A model generated the notes under the pieces. That model searched no databases. It was not told the DNA's origin and was given only the letters and a program-made list of their open reading frames with translations. The position numbers were made by a program, and so were the translations under genes. A DNA stretch of 47,175 bases, taken from GCA-2683135 sp964507445. GTDB taxonomy: Bacteria; Planctomycetota; GCA-002687715. The stretch spans positions 1 through 47,175 of the forward strand of contig CAZDQF010000027.1 of NCBI GenBank assembly GCA_964507445.1. The letters run 5' to 3'. Below are positions 1 through 10,029 of the stretch, one piece after another (the first letter of the stretch is position 1; every line of letters begins with the position of its first letter).

Positions 1-395
1 GACTGGCTGTGGTAGTGGCCGCCGCGGATGCCGCCGCCGTAGGGCGTGCGGATGACCATGGGACAGGCGAACTCGCCGCCGGAGCGGTAGCGCATCTTCG
101 CCATCTCCGAGACGATCTGGTCGAAGGCCGGGAAGATGAAGTCGGAGAACTGGATCTCGGGCACCGGCCGTAGCCCGTGCAGGGCCATGCCCACGGCCGT
201 GCCGACGATCCCCGACTCCGCCAGCGGCGTGTCGATGACCCGGTCGTCGCCGAACTGGGCGTGCAGGCCGTCCGTAGCGCGGAACACGCCGCCGTTGACG
301 CCGATGTCCTCGCCGAGGAGCACGACGCTCTGGTCTCGCTCCATCTCCTCTCGTAGCGCCGTGGTGACGGCCCCGAGCAGCGTCATCTCAGCCAT
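1..395 (-). CDS. pdhB: 2-oxoacid dehydrogenase E1 beta subunit (partial, 3' end outside window)
   Basis: This is the beta subunit of a heterotetrameric, thiamine-diphosphate-dependent pyruvate or branched-chain 2-oxoacid dehydrogenase, which acts in the cytoplasm with E1 alpha to decarboxylate the 2-oxoacid and pass the acyl group to lipoylated E2. Only the first 131 residues are present; the gene runs off the left edge. The reverse strand reads MAEMTLLGAV at its start, then GEDIG (about residues 28-32), DTPLAESGIVG (57-67), QFSDFIFPAFDQ and RTPYGGGIRGGHYHSQ, which are standard E1 beta blocks. The ATG at 395 lies 50 bp after the pdhA stop, so the two are probably co-transcribed. No strong Shine-Dalgarno sequence precedes it. 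Substrate (pyruvate or branched-chain 2-oxoacids) cannot be settled from this fragment. Confidence 0.9.
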   Translation of the reverse strand, partial: MAEMTLLGAVTTALREEMERDQSVVLLGEDIGVNGGVFRATDGLHAQFGDDRVIDTPLAESGIVGTAVGMALHGLRPVPEIQFSDFIFPAFDQIVSEMAKMRYRSGGEFACPMVIRTPYGGGIRGGHYHSQ

Positions 396-445
396 GGATG
401 GGGTTCCGTTTCTGTGTTGTTTGCGCTGTCACTTCCAGGGTCTCG

Positions 446-1547
446 TCAGAGAGGGAACGCCGCGTCTTCGTCTGCAGCGTGGGCCTGGCCCTCTGCTCGC
501 AGCCCGTCCCGTTGTTCCACCAGATGCGCCGGTAGCTCGGCGTAGACGTCGTCGAACATGCTGTCGAGGGTCGGCCCCGGCTTGGCCTCGGCCGCCTTCG
601 CCGCGGCGGACATCTCCGCTTCAGCTTCCGAAGCCACCGCCTCGATGGCTTCGTCGTCCAGCAGCCCTTCCCGGATCAGGAACTTCTCGAAGCGCTTGAT
701 GGGATCCTTGGCGCGCCACTCGTCCTCCAGCTCCGACGGCCGGTACCGGCTGGGATCGTCGGAGGAGCTGTGGGGCCCCATGCGGAACGTCAGGAACTCG
801 AGCAACGTCGGGCCGTCGCCGGCGCGGGCGCGCTCCACCGCCCGCCGGGTGGCTTCGTAGACGGCCAGCACGTCGTTGCCGTCGATGAGGTGCCCCGGCA
901 TGCCGTAGGCTTCACCCTTCGCGGCGATGGTCTCCGAAGCGGTCTGTCTGCCCAGAGGCACGGAGATGGCCCACTGGTTGTTGATGCAGGCGAACACGCA
1001 CGGGGCCTTGTAGACACCGGCGAAGTTGAGGCCGGTGTGGAAGTCGTTGCTGGAGGTGCCGCCGTCGCCCATGTAGACCATGCAGATGCCGCCGTCGCCT
1101 TTGATCTTCATGGCGTGCGCGATGCCCGCGCCGTGGACGATCTGGGTGCCGATGGGGGAGGAGATGGACAGCATGCCCGCCTCCTTGAACGAGTAGTGGA
1201 CGGGCATCTGGCGTCCCTTGACCACGTCCGCCTGGTTGCCGAAGCAGTTGTCGAACATGCTCTCGGGGGTGACCCCGCGGAGCAGGGCGATCCCCGGTTG
1301 CCGGTAGGACTGGGAGATCACGTCCGTCTGGTCCGCGGCGAACGCGGACCCGAGCTGGGCCGCCTCCTCACCGAACGACGGCAGATAGAAGCCGAGCCGT
1401 CCCTGCCGGTGCAGGAGCATGCCGCGCTCGTCCAGTTTGCGGGTGCGGATCATGCCGCTGTACAGCAGCAGCAGGTCCTGGTCGGAGAGCTGGGGGCGGT
1501 CCTTCTTCTTGACGGCGCCGTCCGTGCCGAGCACGGAGACCAGTTGT

Positions 1548-1555
<8 letters not shown>
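446..1555 (-). CDS. pdhA: 2-oxoacid dehydrogenase E1 alpha subunit
   Basis: This 369-residue protein is the alpha subunit of a pyruvate/2-oxoisovalerate dehydrogenase E1 component. The thiamine-diphosphate motif begins GDGGTSS at residues 163-169 and ends INNQ at 191-194. The phosphorylation-loop region reads HSSSDDPSRYRP (262-273), as in the Gram-positive PdhA and branched-chain E1 alpha group. Length is normal for the family. Its start overlaps the 3' end of lipA by 8 bp and E1 beta follows, so the order lipA-pdhA-pdhB forms one minus-strand operon. The lipA link fits a complex that depends on lipoylated E2. The E2 and E3 genes are not in the window. Pyruvate is the likelier substrate because of the operon partners, but the HSxSDD loop is also found in branched-chain enzymes. 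Confidence 0.92.
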
Positions 1556-2474
<919 letters not shown>

Positions 2475-2564
2475 CGTGGGTCCTGTTGTAGCCAGAAGGG
2501 GGTGCCTGGGCAAGCGTCGGAAGACCACCGCCCGGGCGCCAGGTTCTGTCGGAAGTCATTCCTT

Positions 2565-2570
2565 TATAGT
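2565..2570 (+). promoter_or_regulatory. Possible -10 element for the DUF72 gene
   Basis: The divergent gap between lipA (start 2474, minus) and the DUF72 gene (start 2584, plus) contains TATAGT at 2565-2570, only 13 nt before the ATG. No Shine-Dalgarno sequence precedes that ATG, so a leaderless or very short-leader transcript is possible. A -35 match (TTCTGT, 15 nt upstream) is poor. Confidence 0.3.
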
Positions 2571-2583
2571 GGCTTGCATTCGC

Positions 2584-3462
2584 ATGGATGGACTTATTTA
2601 CGGCCCCGCGGGCTGGCTCTATCAGGATTGGAACGGGACGGTCTATCCGAGGCCTCGCCCCCGGGGTTTCGACCCGTTGGCCTATCTCGCCGACTACGTG
2701 AATCTGATGGAGGTGAACGCCACGTTCTACGCTCCACTGACGGCGCGGTCGGCGCAGGGTTGGGTGGAGAGGTTGGAGGGGTATCCGGACTTCCGGTTCG
2801 TGATCAAGGCGTGGGGTCGGCTCACCCACGATCGACGCTTCCCCGGCGCCGCCGAGGTCGAGGCCTGGTCCGAGGTGCTGCGGCCGCTGAGGGATGCGGG
2901 GCGCCTCGTCTGCGTTCTGGCCCAATTCCCCTGGTCAGTCACCGACGGCCCGGGGTCGCGGGACCGGCTCCGTGCCGTCCGTGACGCGCTCCCCGACGGC
3001 GTGCCCGTCGCCACGGAGTTCCGTCACGACTCCTGGGCCAGCGGCGACGCGCTGGAGTGGGTCCGCAGGGAGGGGTTTGCCTTCGTCAACATCGACCAGC
3101 CCCAGGGGACGGCTTCGCTGCCGCCGACCGAGATCGTGACGTCGGACCTGGCTTATGTGCGGCTCCACGGCCGCAACGCCGCCGCCTGGTTCTCCCCGGA
3201 TGCCGGGCGGGACGCCCGCTACGACTGGAGGTACTCCAGCGAGGAGCTGGAGCCGTGGACGCAACGCATCGGCCGCCTCCAGGCGCAGGTGCCTCTCACC
3301 GTGGTCGTGGGCAACAACCACTTTCAGGGCAAGGCCATGGCCACGGTGCTGGAGCTCGCCGCGCGGCTGACGGGGGATCGGGTTCACGTACCGGAAGCCC
3401 TGGTGACGACTTATCCGGATCTGGAGACGATCCGCCGCCCCGATCCCGGCGCGTTGTTCTGA
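2584..3462 (+). CDS. DUF72 (YecE-like) TIM-barrel protein
   Basis: This 292-residue soluble protein belongs to the DUF72/YecE family, whose members form a TIM-barrel; their biochemical role is not established. It opens with YGPAGWLYQDWNGTVYP, has NLMEVNATFYA near residue 45, RFVIKAWGRLTH (about 75-86), LAQFPWS, ATEFRHDSW and DLAYVRLHGRN, and ends in VVVGNNHFQGKA, all typical family blocks. The open frame extends upstream to 2233 across lipA, but the start at 2584 is chosen because the family begins with this YG.AGW motif and the upstream part is lipA antisense. It is transcribed divergently from the lipA operon. No operon partner is evident; the S9 peptidase starts 37 bp later and may be co-transcribed. 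Confidence 0.88.
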   Translation: MDGLIYGPAGWLYQDWNGTVYPRPRPRGFDPLAYLADYVNLMEVNATFYAPLTARSAQGWVERLEGYPDFRFVIKAWGRLTHDRRFPGAAEVEAWSEVLRPLRDAGRLVCVLAQFPWSVTDGPGSRDRLRAVRDALPDGVPVATEFRHDSWASGDALEWVRREGFAFVNIDQPQGTASLPPTEIVTSDLAYVRLHGRNAAAWFSPDAGRDARYDWRYSSEELEPWTQRIGRLQAQVPLTVVVGNNHFQGKAMATVLELAARLTGDRVHVPEALVTTYPDLETIRRPDPGALF

Positions 3463-3499
3463 TCAGGAGTACGATGCCCCTCTTGAGGAGAACCCGACC

Positions 3500-5590
3500 A
3501 TGACAGCTCGCCCGGTCTGCGCCAGTCTCTTGTGCTTCGTCGTTCTCGGACTCGTCGGTCTCGAGCCTGCGGCCGCTCAACGAGGTGCCCGCGGCGCCTC
3601 CGGCACCCGGTCGCCGGGCTCCGTGTCGCGTGTGAACTGGGATGGGGAGGCGAACACCGTCTCCTACACGAACCAGGGGAAGCGGTGGACGGTCGACCTC
3701 GGGACGCTGAAGCGCTCCGAGCAGGCCGCCGAAGGCGAGGACGCCCGGCCGGAGCGTAACGCGGCGTCCAGCCGCCGCGGACGTCGTCGCCGCGGGGGCA
3801 CCGGCACGGGGGACTATCGCGGTCGACCGCGGCGAGGCCGTCAGTACACCGAGGTCGGGTCTCCCGATGGGAAGTGGGACGCCCACTACGAGAACTGGAA
3901 CCTGGTGCTGAAGCCTACCGGTGATGGAGATCCGGTCCATGTCACCAAGGACGGGAACAGGGACATCCACTACGGCACCGCCAGCTGGGTCTACGGCGAG
4001 GAGCTCGGCCAGAGCACCGCCATGTGGTGGACGCCGGACTCCAGAAAGGTCTTGTTCTACAAGTTCGACGACCGAGGGGTGGAGCCGTTCCACCTGGTCA
4101 CCGGATGGTCCGGGTTCAACACGAAGCACTACCCGGAGTTCTATCCCAAGGCGGGAGCCACCAACCCGGCGTCCGAGCTGTACGTCTACGACCTGGCCAG
4201 CGGCAAGACGACCCGCATCGACGCCGGGGGCGGGCGGGACGAGTACCTGTTCCACGTTCGGGCCACCCCCAAGGGGGTGATGCTGGTGAACTGGACGGAC
4301 CGGCTGCAACAACACCTGAAGGTGCTGCGCATCGACACCGAGACCGGCGCGTGCAAGGTGATCTGCGAAGAGCGCCAGGACACCTGGCAGACCAATCGTC
4401 CCGGGATGCGATTCCTCAAGGACGGGCACCGCTTCATCTGGACCACGGAGAAATCCGGCTTCGCCCACTACGAGCTCCGGGACCTGGACGGCGCGCACCA
4501 CGCGACCATCACCAGCGGAGAGTTCCCGTGCGGTCGCATCCAGTTCGTGGATGAGGACAGCGGCTGGATCGGCTTCGAGGCCAACAGCTCTTCGGTGAAC
4601 CCCTACTTCGCCCAGTACCACGTGGCACGGCTCGATGGCAGCGCCCAGCGGCGCGTGACCTCTACGGAGCTGCACCACTCCCGCTACAACCGCTCACCGG
4701 ACGGGAAGTGGCTTATCGCCCAGTACGAGGCGCCCAACACGCCACCCTGCACCGCCCTCTACGCGATGGACGGAGACCGGTCCCTGGTCCTGGCGGAGTC
4801 ACCCGCGGGCTCCGCGGCCAACCTGGCTGAGCTGTTCACGTTCAAGTCCGACGATGGACGCTTCGACATCTACGGGTTGCTGTACAAGCCCCGTGACTTC
4901 GACCCGGGCAAGGAGTACCCCGTCATCAACTCCCTCTACGGCGGGCCCGGATCCGGCGAGTTCGGCATGAGCTACGTCTCCAGGCCGCGCTCGGAGAACA
5001 ACCGCGGCTACCTGGTGATGAAGGTGAAGAACCGGGGCACCGGGGGGCGGGGGAAGGCGTTCCTCGGGGCGGCCTACAAGCGCCTGGGCGACATCGACAT
5101 CCAGGATCACGCGGACGGCATCCGTCACCTCCGCAAGCGTCCCTACGTGGATGGCGACCGGGTGGGGATCGTGGGTGGTTCCTACGGGGGATACATGTCC
5201 GCCATGGGCGTGCTCAAACACCCCGACGCCTACACCTGCGCCGTGAACCGGTCCGGTGTCACGGACTGGCGTCACTACGACACGATCTACACCGAGCGCT
5301 ACATGAGCACGCCCCAGCTCAACCCCTCCGGTTACGACGTCGGCCGCGCCACCAAGGATGAATACATCGCCTCCTTCAAGGAGCACGGGCGCCACATCCT
5401 CATCATGCACGGCATGGTGGACGACAATGTTCACCCCACCAACGCCTTTCAGCTGATCAACGCTCTCGACAAGGCCAGCGTGGACTATGAGAGCCGCTTC
5501 TTCCCCAATAGCGGCCATGGACTGGGCAGGGGGTCTTCCAAGACCCAGTGGGAGTTCTTCGACCGCATCCTGAAGCCGGACAGACCTTAG
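3500..5590 (+). CDS. Secreted DPP-IV-like serine peptidase (S9B family)
   Basis: This 696-residue exported protein is a prolyl-oligopeptidase-type peptidase close to dipeptidyl peptidase IV, which releases Xaa-Pro dipeptides. A signal peptide (residues 1-26) ends AAAQ. A basic linker (about 70-112) precedes a DPP-IV beta-propeller. The tandem glutamates that bind the substrate amino terminus in DPP-IV are present in VYGEELG (E167, E168). The alpha/beta hydrolase domain carries the triad: S561 in GGSYGGY, D641 in HGMVDDNVHP and H673 in NSGHGLG. Length is normal. It is followed by an inverted repeat at 5640 and then by the HEAT-protein genes. Peptide scavenging in the periplasm is inferred from the family and the signal peptide. 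Confidence 0.92.
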   Translation: MTARPVCASLLCFVVLGLVGLEPAAAQRGARGASGTRSPGSVSRVNWDGEANTVSYTNQGKRWTVDLGTLKRSEQAAEGEDARPERNAASSRRGRRRRGGTGTGDYRGRPRRGRQYTEVGSPDGKWDAHYENWNLVLKPTGDGDPVHVTKDGNRDIHYGTASWVYGEELGQSTAMWWTPDSRKVLFYKFDDRGVEPFHLVTGWSGFNTKHYPEFYPKAGATNPASELYVYDLASGKTTRIDAGGGRDEYLFHVRATPKGVMLVNWTDRLQQHLKVLRIDTETGACKVICEERQDTWQTNRPGMRFLKDGHRFIWTTEKSGFAHYELRDLDGAHHATITSGEFPCGRIQFVDEDSGWIGFEANSSSVNPYFAQYHVARLDGSAQRRVTSTELHHSRYNRSPDGKWLIAQYEAPNTPPCTALYAMDGDRSLVLAESPAGSAANLAELFTFKSDDGRFDIYGLLYKPRDFDPGKEYPVINSLYGGPGSGEFGMSYVSRPRSENNRGYLVMKVKNRGTGGRGKAFLGAAYKRLGDIDIQDHADGIRHLRKRPYVDGDRVGIVGGSYGGYMSAMGVLKHPDAYTCAVNRSGVTDWRHYDTIYTERYMSTPQLNPSGYDVGRATKDEYIASFKEHGRHILIMHGMVDDNVHPTNAFQLINALDKASVDYESRFFPNSGHGLGRGSSKTQWEFFDRILKPDRP

Positions 5591-5639
5591 TTCTTCGACC
5601 CCCCGGGCCCTCTCTGCTCCGGCCGGCTTTCTTCTGATC

Positions 5640-5660
5640 GCGCAAACGACCCGTTTGCGC
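5640..5660 (+). terminator. Hairpin after S9 peptidase gene
   Basis: A perfect 8-bp inverted repeat (GCGCAAAC, spacer GACCC, GTTTGCGC) lies 50 bp after the peptidase stop codon and 70 bp before the next start. There is no T-run, so it could equally be an operator for the HEAT gene downstream. Confidence 0.45.
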
Positions 5661-5730
5661 TAACGTAACGGGTACGGTTCCGCCGCGATCCGGCGGGGCG
5701 CCTCACAGGTGCCTCGGGGAGGAACTACCC

Positions 5731-7587
5731 ATGCGTGAGAACGCTGTCGGCCTGACGGTCGCGTGCCTTGCTCTCTTCTACATGTCCGATCTGGTCGCTC
5801 CGGTCTCCGCTCAGTGCATCTTGATTGAGTGGCCCGAACAGAACGACCCCGATCCGGACCCGGAGCCGGACCCCGACTCACGATCAGATCCCCAACGACG
5901 TCCGCAGCAGCGTCCGCGACCCCAGGGCGGGGTCACACCGAACCCGCCGATCGCTCCGGCCACTCTCCCACGCCCGATCCTGGGTGGTTCGACGCCTCGA
6001 CCCCGGCGGCGCAAAGGGCCCGCGAGCCTGAGCCTCAACTGGGAGGCCTGGTGGGACCTCAACAAGTGGACCTACTTTCAGGGTCAGGTTTCACGGCGAC
6101 GGAGCGCGCTCACTCCGGGGCTCTCACCGGGCGCCGAAGAGAAGGCTGCTGGCGGCGGCCTCGCCATGATCGGCCAGGGCACCTTGCTCGTGTTGCGCGA
6201 CGCCTTGCAGGACACTCACGGCAACAACCGGTTCGCTGCAGCCATCGCCCTCGGCAAGACCCGTCACCCCGGCGCTCTGGAGCCCTTGCTCCTGACGCTC
6301 AAGGACGCCGACATACGGGTGCGTCACGGCGCCATGATCGGGTTGGGGCTCCTTGGGCAAGCCAGGGGGGTCAGTCACCTGGATGCCATCGCGCGGGGCA
6401 CTCCTGAGGGCGCGCGAGCCATGGCCCGAGGAGGCGTCGGCGGGAGCAGTCGCGCTCACGCCGCGTTCGCGCTGGGACTGAGCGGCGCCGATTCCGCGTC
6501 GTCGGTGCTCTGCACGCTCATGCACGACGCCAACCCCCGGGTCGCCGCGTTCGCGATCTGCGGGCTGGCGGTCCTCGGCGACCGTGCCGTGGTCGCGGAC
6601 CTGTGTTCGATCGCGGCAGACTCCGAGGCGGACGCCATGGTGCGTCGGGCCGCTTGCGTGGCCCTGGGGAAGATTGGTGACAGCGGGCCCGTGGTGGTCC
6701 GCGTTCTGGTGGGTTGTTTGCGGGACAAGGCGTCGTTCGTGAGCCGCGGAGCGGCTGTTGCGCTCGGCAAGCTCCTCAAGCCTCGGGATCGAGAGGCTTG
6801 CGAGGCCCTCGCTGCTGCTGCCCAGGACCACGTCGACGCTCCCACCGCTTGTCTCGCGTTGATGTCCCTCGCGAAGACGGACGGGGCTCGTGGTTGGCTG
6901 GTGTCCAGGAAGGCCCTGAAGAGTCGGGGTCTGATCTCCGGATACGCTCCGTTGGCTTTGGCCATCGCCGCCAGGTCCTGTGAACGGCTCGACGACGACT
7001 CGGACCACGTGGCCGCCGCGCGGAAGCTGCTACGGCGTCACGGAACGAACACCGGCAATGAGAGCGCTCGTCGAGCGACCTGGCTCGCGCTGGGCATGCT
7101 GGGCTCCATGGCGGACGTGGAGCGGCTCACCCGTATCGCCCGCGGCGCTCGTTCGACGGACGAGCGGGCCATCGCGCTGACCGCCCTCGGCCTGATCGGA
7201 GACGGCGCCTCCGTGGAGCTCTTTGTCCGGATGCTACGTCGCAAGACCGCTGATCGCGTGCGCGCCAACGCCGGCGTGGCCCTCGGGATCGCGGCGCCAG
7301 CGGGCGCGGCGGAGGCGCTGACGGATGTGCTCGCTGAGGCGCGCAGCGACGAGCTCAGGGGGGCCTGCGCGCTCGGGCTCGGTTTGCTGCGCGACGCGGA
7401 CTCGGTCGAGAGACTGGCGCGTCTGAGCGCGAAGCGCCGGGGCCACGGAGACAATCGCGCGTTTGCGTCAGGGGCGATCGGGCTGCTGTCGGATCGTGAC
7501 GATCTGCCTCTACTGCAGGGCTTCCGCGGCGACAACGTGTTCTGGGTCGGGTCACCAGCCCTTCGCCGCGTTCTCGGTCTCCTCTGA
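5731..7587 (+). CDS. Secreted HEAT-repeat protein, paralogue 1
   Basis: This 618-residue protein starts at an ATG preceded by GAGGAA. It has a signal peptide ending VSAQC (about 25-29), an acidic then proline/arginine-rich linker (30-98), a tryptophan-rich motif LNWEAWWDLNKW (102-113), and then about 450 residues of HEAT/PBS-lyase-type alpha repeats with recurring A.ALG and ALGLIGD cores. It ends in DNVFWVGSPALRRVLGLL. The same architecture, W-rich motif and C-terminal tail recur in the next gene (7780), and part of the repeat region in the short gene at 10030, so these are tandem duplicates. HEAT solenoids usually act as binding scaffolds; no catalytic motif is visible and the partner is unknown. 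The export signal places it outside the cytoplasm. Confidence 0.85.
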   Translation: MRENAVGLTVACLALFYMSDLVAPVSAQCILIEWPEQNDPDPDPEPDPDSRSDPQRRPQQRPRPQGGVTPNPPIAPATLPRPILGGSTPRPRRRKGPASLSLNWEAWWDLNKWTYFQGQVSRRRSALTPGLSPGAEEKAAGGGLAMIGQGTLLVLRDALQDTHGNNRFAAAIALGKTRHPGALEPLLLTLKDADIRVRHGAMIGLGLLGQARGVSHLDAIARGTPEGARAMARGGVGGSSRAHAAFALGLSGADSASSVLCTLMHDANPRVAAFAICGLAVLGDRAVVADLCSIAADSEADAMVRRAACVALGKIGDSGPVVVRVLVGCLRDKASFVSRGAAVALGKLLKPRDREACEALAAAAQDHVDAPTACLALMSLAKTDGARGWLVSRKALKSRGLISGYAPLALAIAARSCERLDDDSDHVAAARKLLRRHGTNTGNESARRATWLALGMLGSMADVERLTRIARGARSTDERAIALTALGLIGDGASVELFVRMLRRKTADRVRANAGVALGIAAPAGAAEALTDVLAEARSDELRGACALGLGLLRDADSVERLARLSAKRRGHGDNRAFASGAIGLLSDRDDLPLLQGFRGDNVFWVGSPALRRVLGLL

Positions 7588-7600
7588 ACGTGGCAGCACT

Positions 7601-7637
7601 CGCGACCACCCTGCCGCAGTGGCGAGGGTGGTTCGCG
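7601..7637 (+). terminator. Imperfect hairpin between HEAT paralogues
   Basis: CGCGACCACCCT (7601-7612) pairs with AGGGTGGTTCGCG (7625-7637) with one bulged base and a 12-nt loop, starting 14 nt after the first HEAT gene. No T-run follows. It probably ends or attenuates transcription between the two paralogues. Confidence 0.45.
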
Positions 7638-7779
7638 GTGCGAGCGGTGAGCGAAAACGAACAGCAGGATCTGCGTTTTCTCTCGTGACGTGGCCACCCC
7701 CGTTCCCCTATTGTGGGCTCCGGTCCGCAGAGACCGACTCCCTGCGATCGGCGTGCGAGGAACGAGAGGCACTCAACCC

Positions 7780-9876
7780 ATGCTCATCCGTCTGATTGCT
7801 GTGGCCACGGCGCCTTTGGTGCCGTTGCTCTTGGTCGCTTCCAACCTGGTCGCCCAGGGTTGTCCTCCCAGCTGGTATGGCGGAGGGGGGACGCCTGTGT
7901 CGACACCGGTCCCTGGCCCTGGCCCCGTGCCCGCCCCCGCGCCGGTACCCGTGGGCGGCGGCACACCGAACGCGCCCCCTGTGGGCGGCGGTACCACGGG
8001 GGCTCCGCCCGCCGGCGGAGCGACGCCCGGACTGCCAGCGAACCAGGGTGGAACCACGCCAACACCGGTCGGCGGCGGCGCGCCGCCCGCGCCCAACCCG
8101 GGAGGGGCACCTCCTCCTGCGGCGCCGGCTCCCGGTGGCGGGCCTGCGGCAGGTGGCGGCGCCCCCGCTCCGGCCGGCGGCACCACCCCGCGACCGGCAG
8201 GAGCCACGTCCCGCTTGCCGAATCCTGGCGGCAGAGGCGTCCGCTCGCCGTTGACTCGTCGAAGCGTCGCTGCTCGCAAGCGGGCGGCGGCTCCGAAGCT
8301 CGACTGGGAGATGTGGTGGAGCCTCAACAAGTGGGAGTACCTGCACGCGAACGAGCTGCTGCGTCGTCGTGCTACCGAGTCCCCTGATCGGTCACAGGAC
8401 CTGGGGTCTCTGGAGGGCATCGAGCTCCTCGTGCGTGGACTGCCCGAGGCGGTCCTCGCCGATGACGTGTTGCCCGCGCTGCGGCGCGCGCTTCAGGATC
8501 GCTACGCGGACAACCGCCTCGCGGCCACCGTGGCGCTGGGGAAGACCCAGGCGCCCGCGGCCATCGCGCCGCTCTTCCAGTCTCTGCGAGACGACAACGC
8601 GTTCGTGCGCCAGTCGGCGGTCATCGCGCTTGGCATGTTGCGGCAGGGCCAGGCCGTCTCCTATCTGGCCGAGATCATGCGCGGCAGCCCGCAGGGCGCG
8701 CGGTTGATGCGCCGCGATCGTGTCAGCGCCGGCACCCGGCGGCACGCCGCGCTGGCCCTGGGCCTGACCAGGAAGCCGGCGGCGCTCAAGGAGCTGCTCG
8801 CCGCGGTGGACGAGGAAGACGCTCCGTTCACGACCTTCGTCGTCTCCGGCCTTGGCGTCCTGGGTGACCGCGGTGCCGTGCCCGTGCTCTGTCGACTCAT
8901 CACCGCTCCGAAGACCGACCCGCGTATCCGCCAGGCCGCGTGCGTGGCCCTGGGCAAGTTAGGTGATCGCGGCCCCGTGGTCTTGCGGGTGTTGCAGCAG
9001 ACTCTGGGGGAGAAGAGTCTTGGGGTCGCGCGCTCCGCGGCCGTCGCGCTGGGCGCTCTCGCACAGCCGGAAGACGCGTCGGTCCTCGCGAGCCTGGAGA
9101 AGACGGTTCGAGACCACTCGGACGTGGTCGCGCGGGCGCTGGCGCTGATGGCGATCTCTCGCGTCGGCGGTGAGCGCGCCTGGGCCGTCTCCCTTGACTC
9201 CATGGGGACCCGGGGCCTGGTGGGCGGCTACGCGCCGTTGGCGTTGGCCTTCGCTGCAAAGTCCGTGGTGTCTTCGGACGGCGACGCGGCCAGGCAGACG
9301 CGCGCTCGCAGCCTGATCCGTCGTCACGGACGTCGAGCGAAAGACGAGAGCGTGCGTCGAGCCTGTTGGCTGGCCCTCGGTCTGTTGGGCTCGCCGGCGG
9401 ACACGGATGCCCTCGCCAAGATCGCGAAGAGCACCGCTTCACCTCGGGAGCGAGCGACGGCGGTGGCGGCGCTGGGTTTGATCGGCGACGCCCCCTCCGT
9501 GGCGCTGTTCGAGGAGCTCCTGGACAGTCGGGTCCATGACGCCATCAGGGGCGAGGCCGCAGTGGCCCTGGGAATGACAGGTGATCGCAGAGAGTCCACG
9601 GCGCGTATCGCGGCGGTGCTGGACGGCGCGAGGAACAACTGGCTCCGTGCCTGTTGCGCGTTGGCTCTGGGCTTGCTCGACGACGCGGAAGGAGTTCCGG
9701 AGTTGGCCCGCATGTGTGTCGGCGTGGACGTCCCCGGTGACACGCGAGCCTTCGCATCCGGCGCGTTGGGGCTGCTCTCCGAACCCGACGACCTGCCCGT
9801 GCTCTACCGCTATCGGGCGGACAACGTGTTCTGGGTCGACGTGCCCGACATGCGCCGCCTGCTGATGCAGCTGTAG
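7780..9876 (+). CDS. Secreted HEAT-repeat protein, paralogue 2
   Basis: This 698-residue protein is a paralogue of the preceding gene. A signal peptide (1-26) ends LVAQGC; a long low-complexity Pro/Gly/Ala linker (about 35-150) follows, richer in Gly and Pro than in paralogue 1. The motif LDWEMWWSLNKW is at 174-185, followed by HEAT/PBS-lyase repeats and the tail DNVFWVDVPDMRRLLMQL. An inserted segment between repeats (GSPQGARLMRRD) matches GTPEGARAMARG at the same place in paralogue 1. The frame is open upstream to 7690, but the ATG at 7780 begins the signal peptide and has GAGG about 13 nt before it. A scaffold or binding role outside the cytoplasm is inferred; no enzyme motif is seen. Confidence 0.85.
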   Translation: MLIRLIAVATAPLVPLLLVASNLVAQGCPPSWYGGGGTPVSTPVPGPGPVPAPAPVPVGGGTPNAPPVGGGTTGAPPAGGATPGLPANQGGTTPTPVGGGAPPAPNPGGAPPPAAPAPGGGPAAGGGAPAPAGGTTPRPAGATSRLPNPGGRGVRSPLTRRSVAARKRAAAPKLDWEMWWSLNKWEYLHANELLRRRATESPDRSQDLGSLEGIELLVRGLPEAVLADDVLPALRRALQDRYADNRLAATVALGKTQAPAAIAPLFQSLRDDNAFVRQSAVIALGMLRQGQAVSYLAEIMRGSPQGARLMRRDRVSAGTRRHAALALGLTRKPAALKELLAAVDEEDAPFTTFVVSGLGVLGDRGAVPVLCRLITAPKTDPRIRQAACVALGKLGDRGPVVLRVLQQTLGEKSLGVARSAAVALGALAQPEDASVLASLEKTVRDHSDVVARALALMAISRVGGERAWAVSLDSMGTRGLVGGYAPLALAFAAKSVVSSDGDAARQTRARSLIRRHGRRAKDESVRRACWLALGLLGSPADTDALAKIAKSTASPRERATAVAALGLIGDAPSVALFEELLDSRVHDAIRGEAAVALGMTGDRRESTARIAAVLDGARNNWLRACCALALGLLDDAEGVPELARMCVGVDVPGDTRAFASGALGLLSEPDDLPVLYRYRADNVFWVDVPDMRRLLMQL

Positions 9877-9889
9877 GAAGTTGTTGCGG

Positions 9890-9910
9890 GCGCGCTCGCC
9901 GGGAGCGCGC
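9890..9910 (+). terminator. Hairpin after HEAT paralogue 2
   Basis: A perfect 8-bp stem (GCGCGCTC / GAGCGCGC) with a 5-nt loop lies 14 nt after the stop codon and is followed by ACTTTCTTCC, a weak pyrimidine tract. It is a good candidate for an intrinsic terminator. Confidence 0.55.
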
Positions 9911-10029
9911 ACTTTCTTCCACTTCTTTGCGGCCGTGCGGTTCCGCGCCATCGGCTGAACCCACTGGAAGAACCGCACTTGCCCCTCCGTCTCATCCCGT
10001 GGTCCGGAGATTGCGTAGAGGAGGGGCGT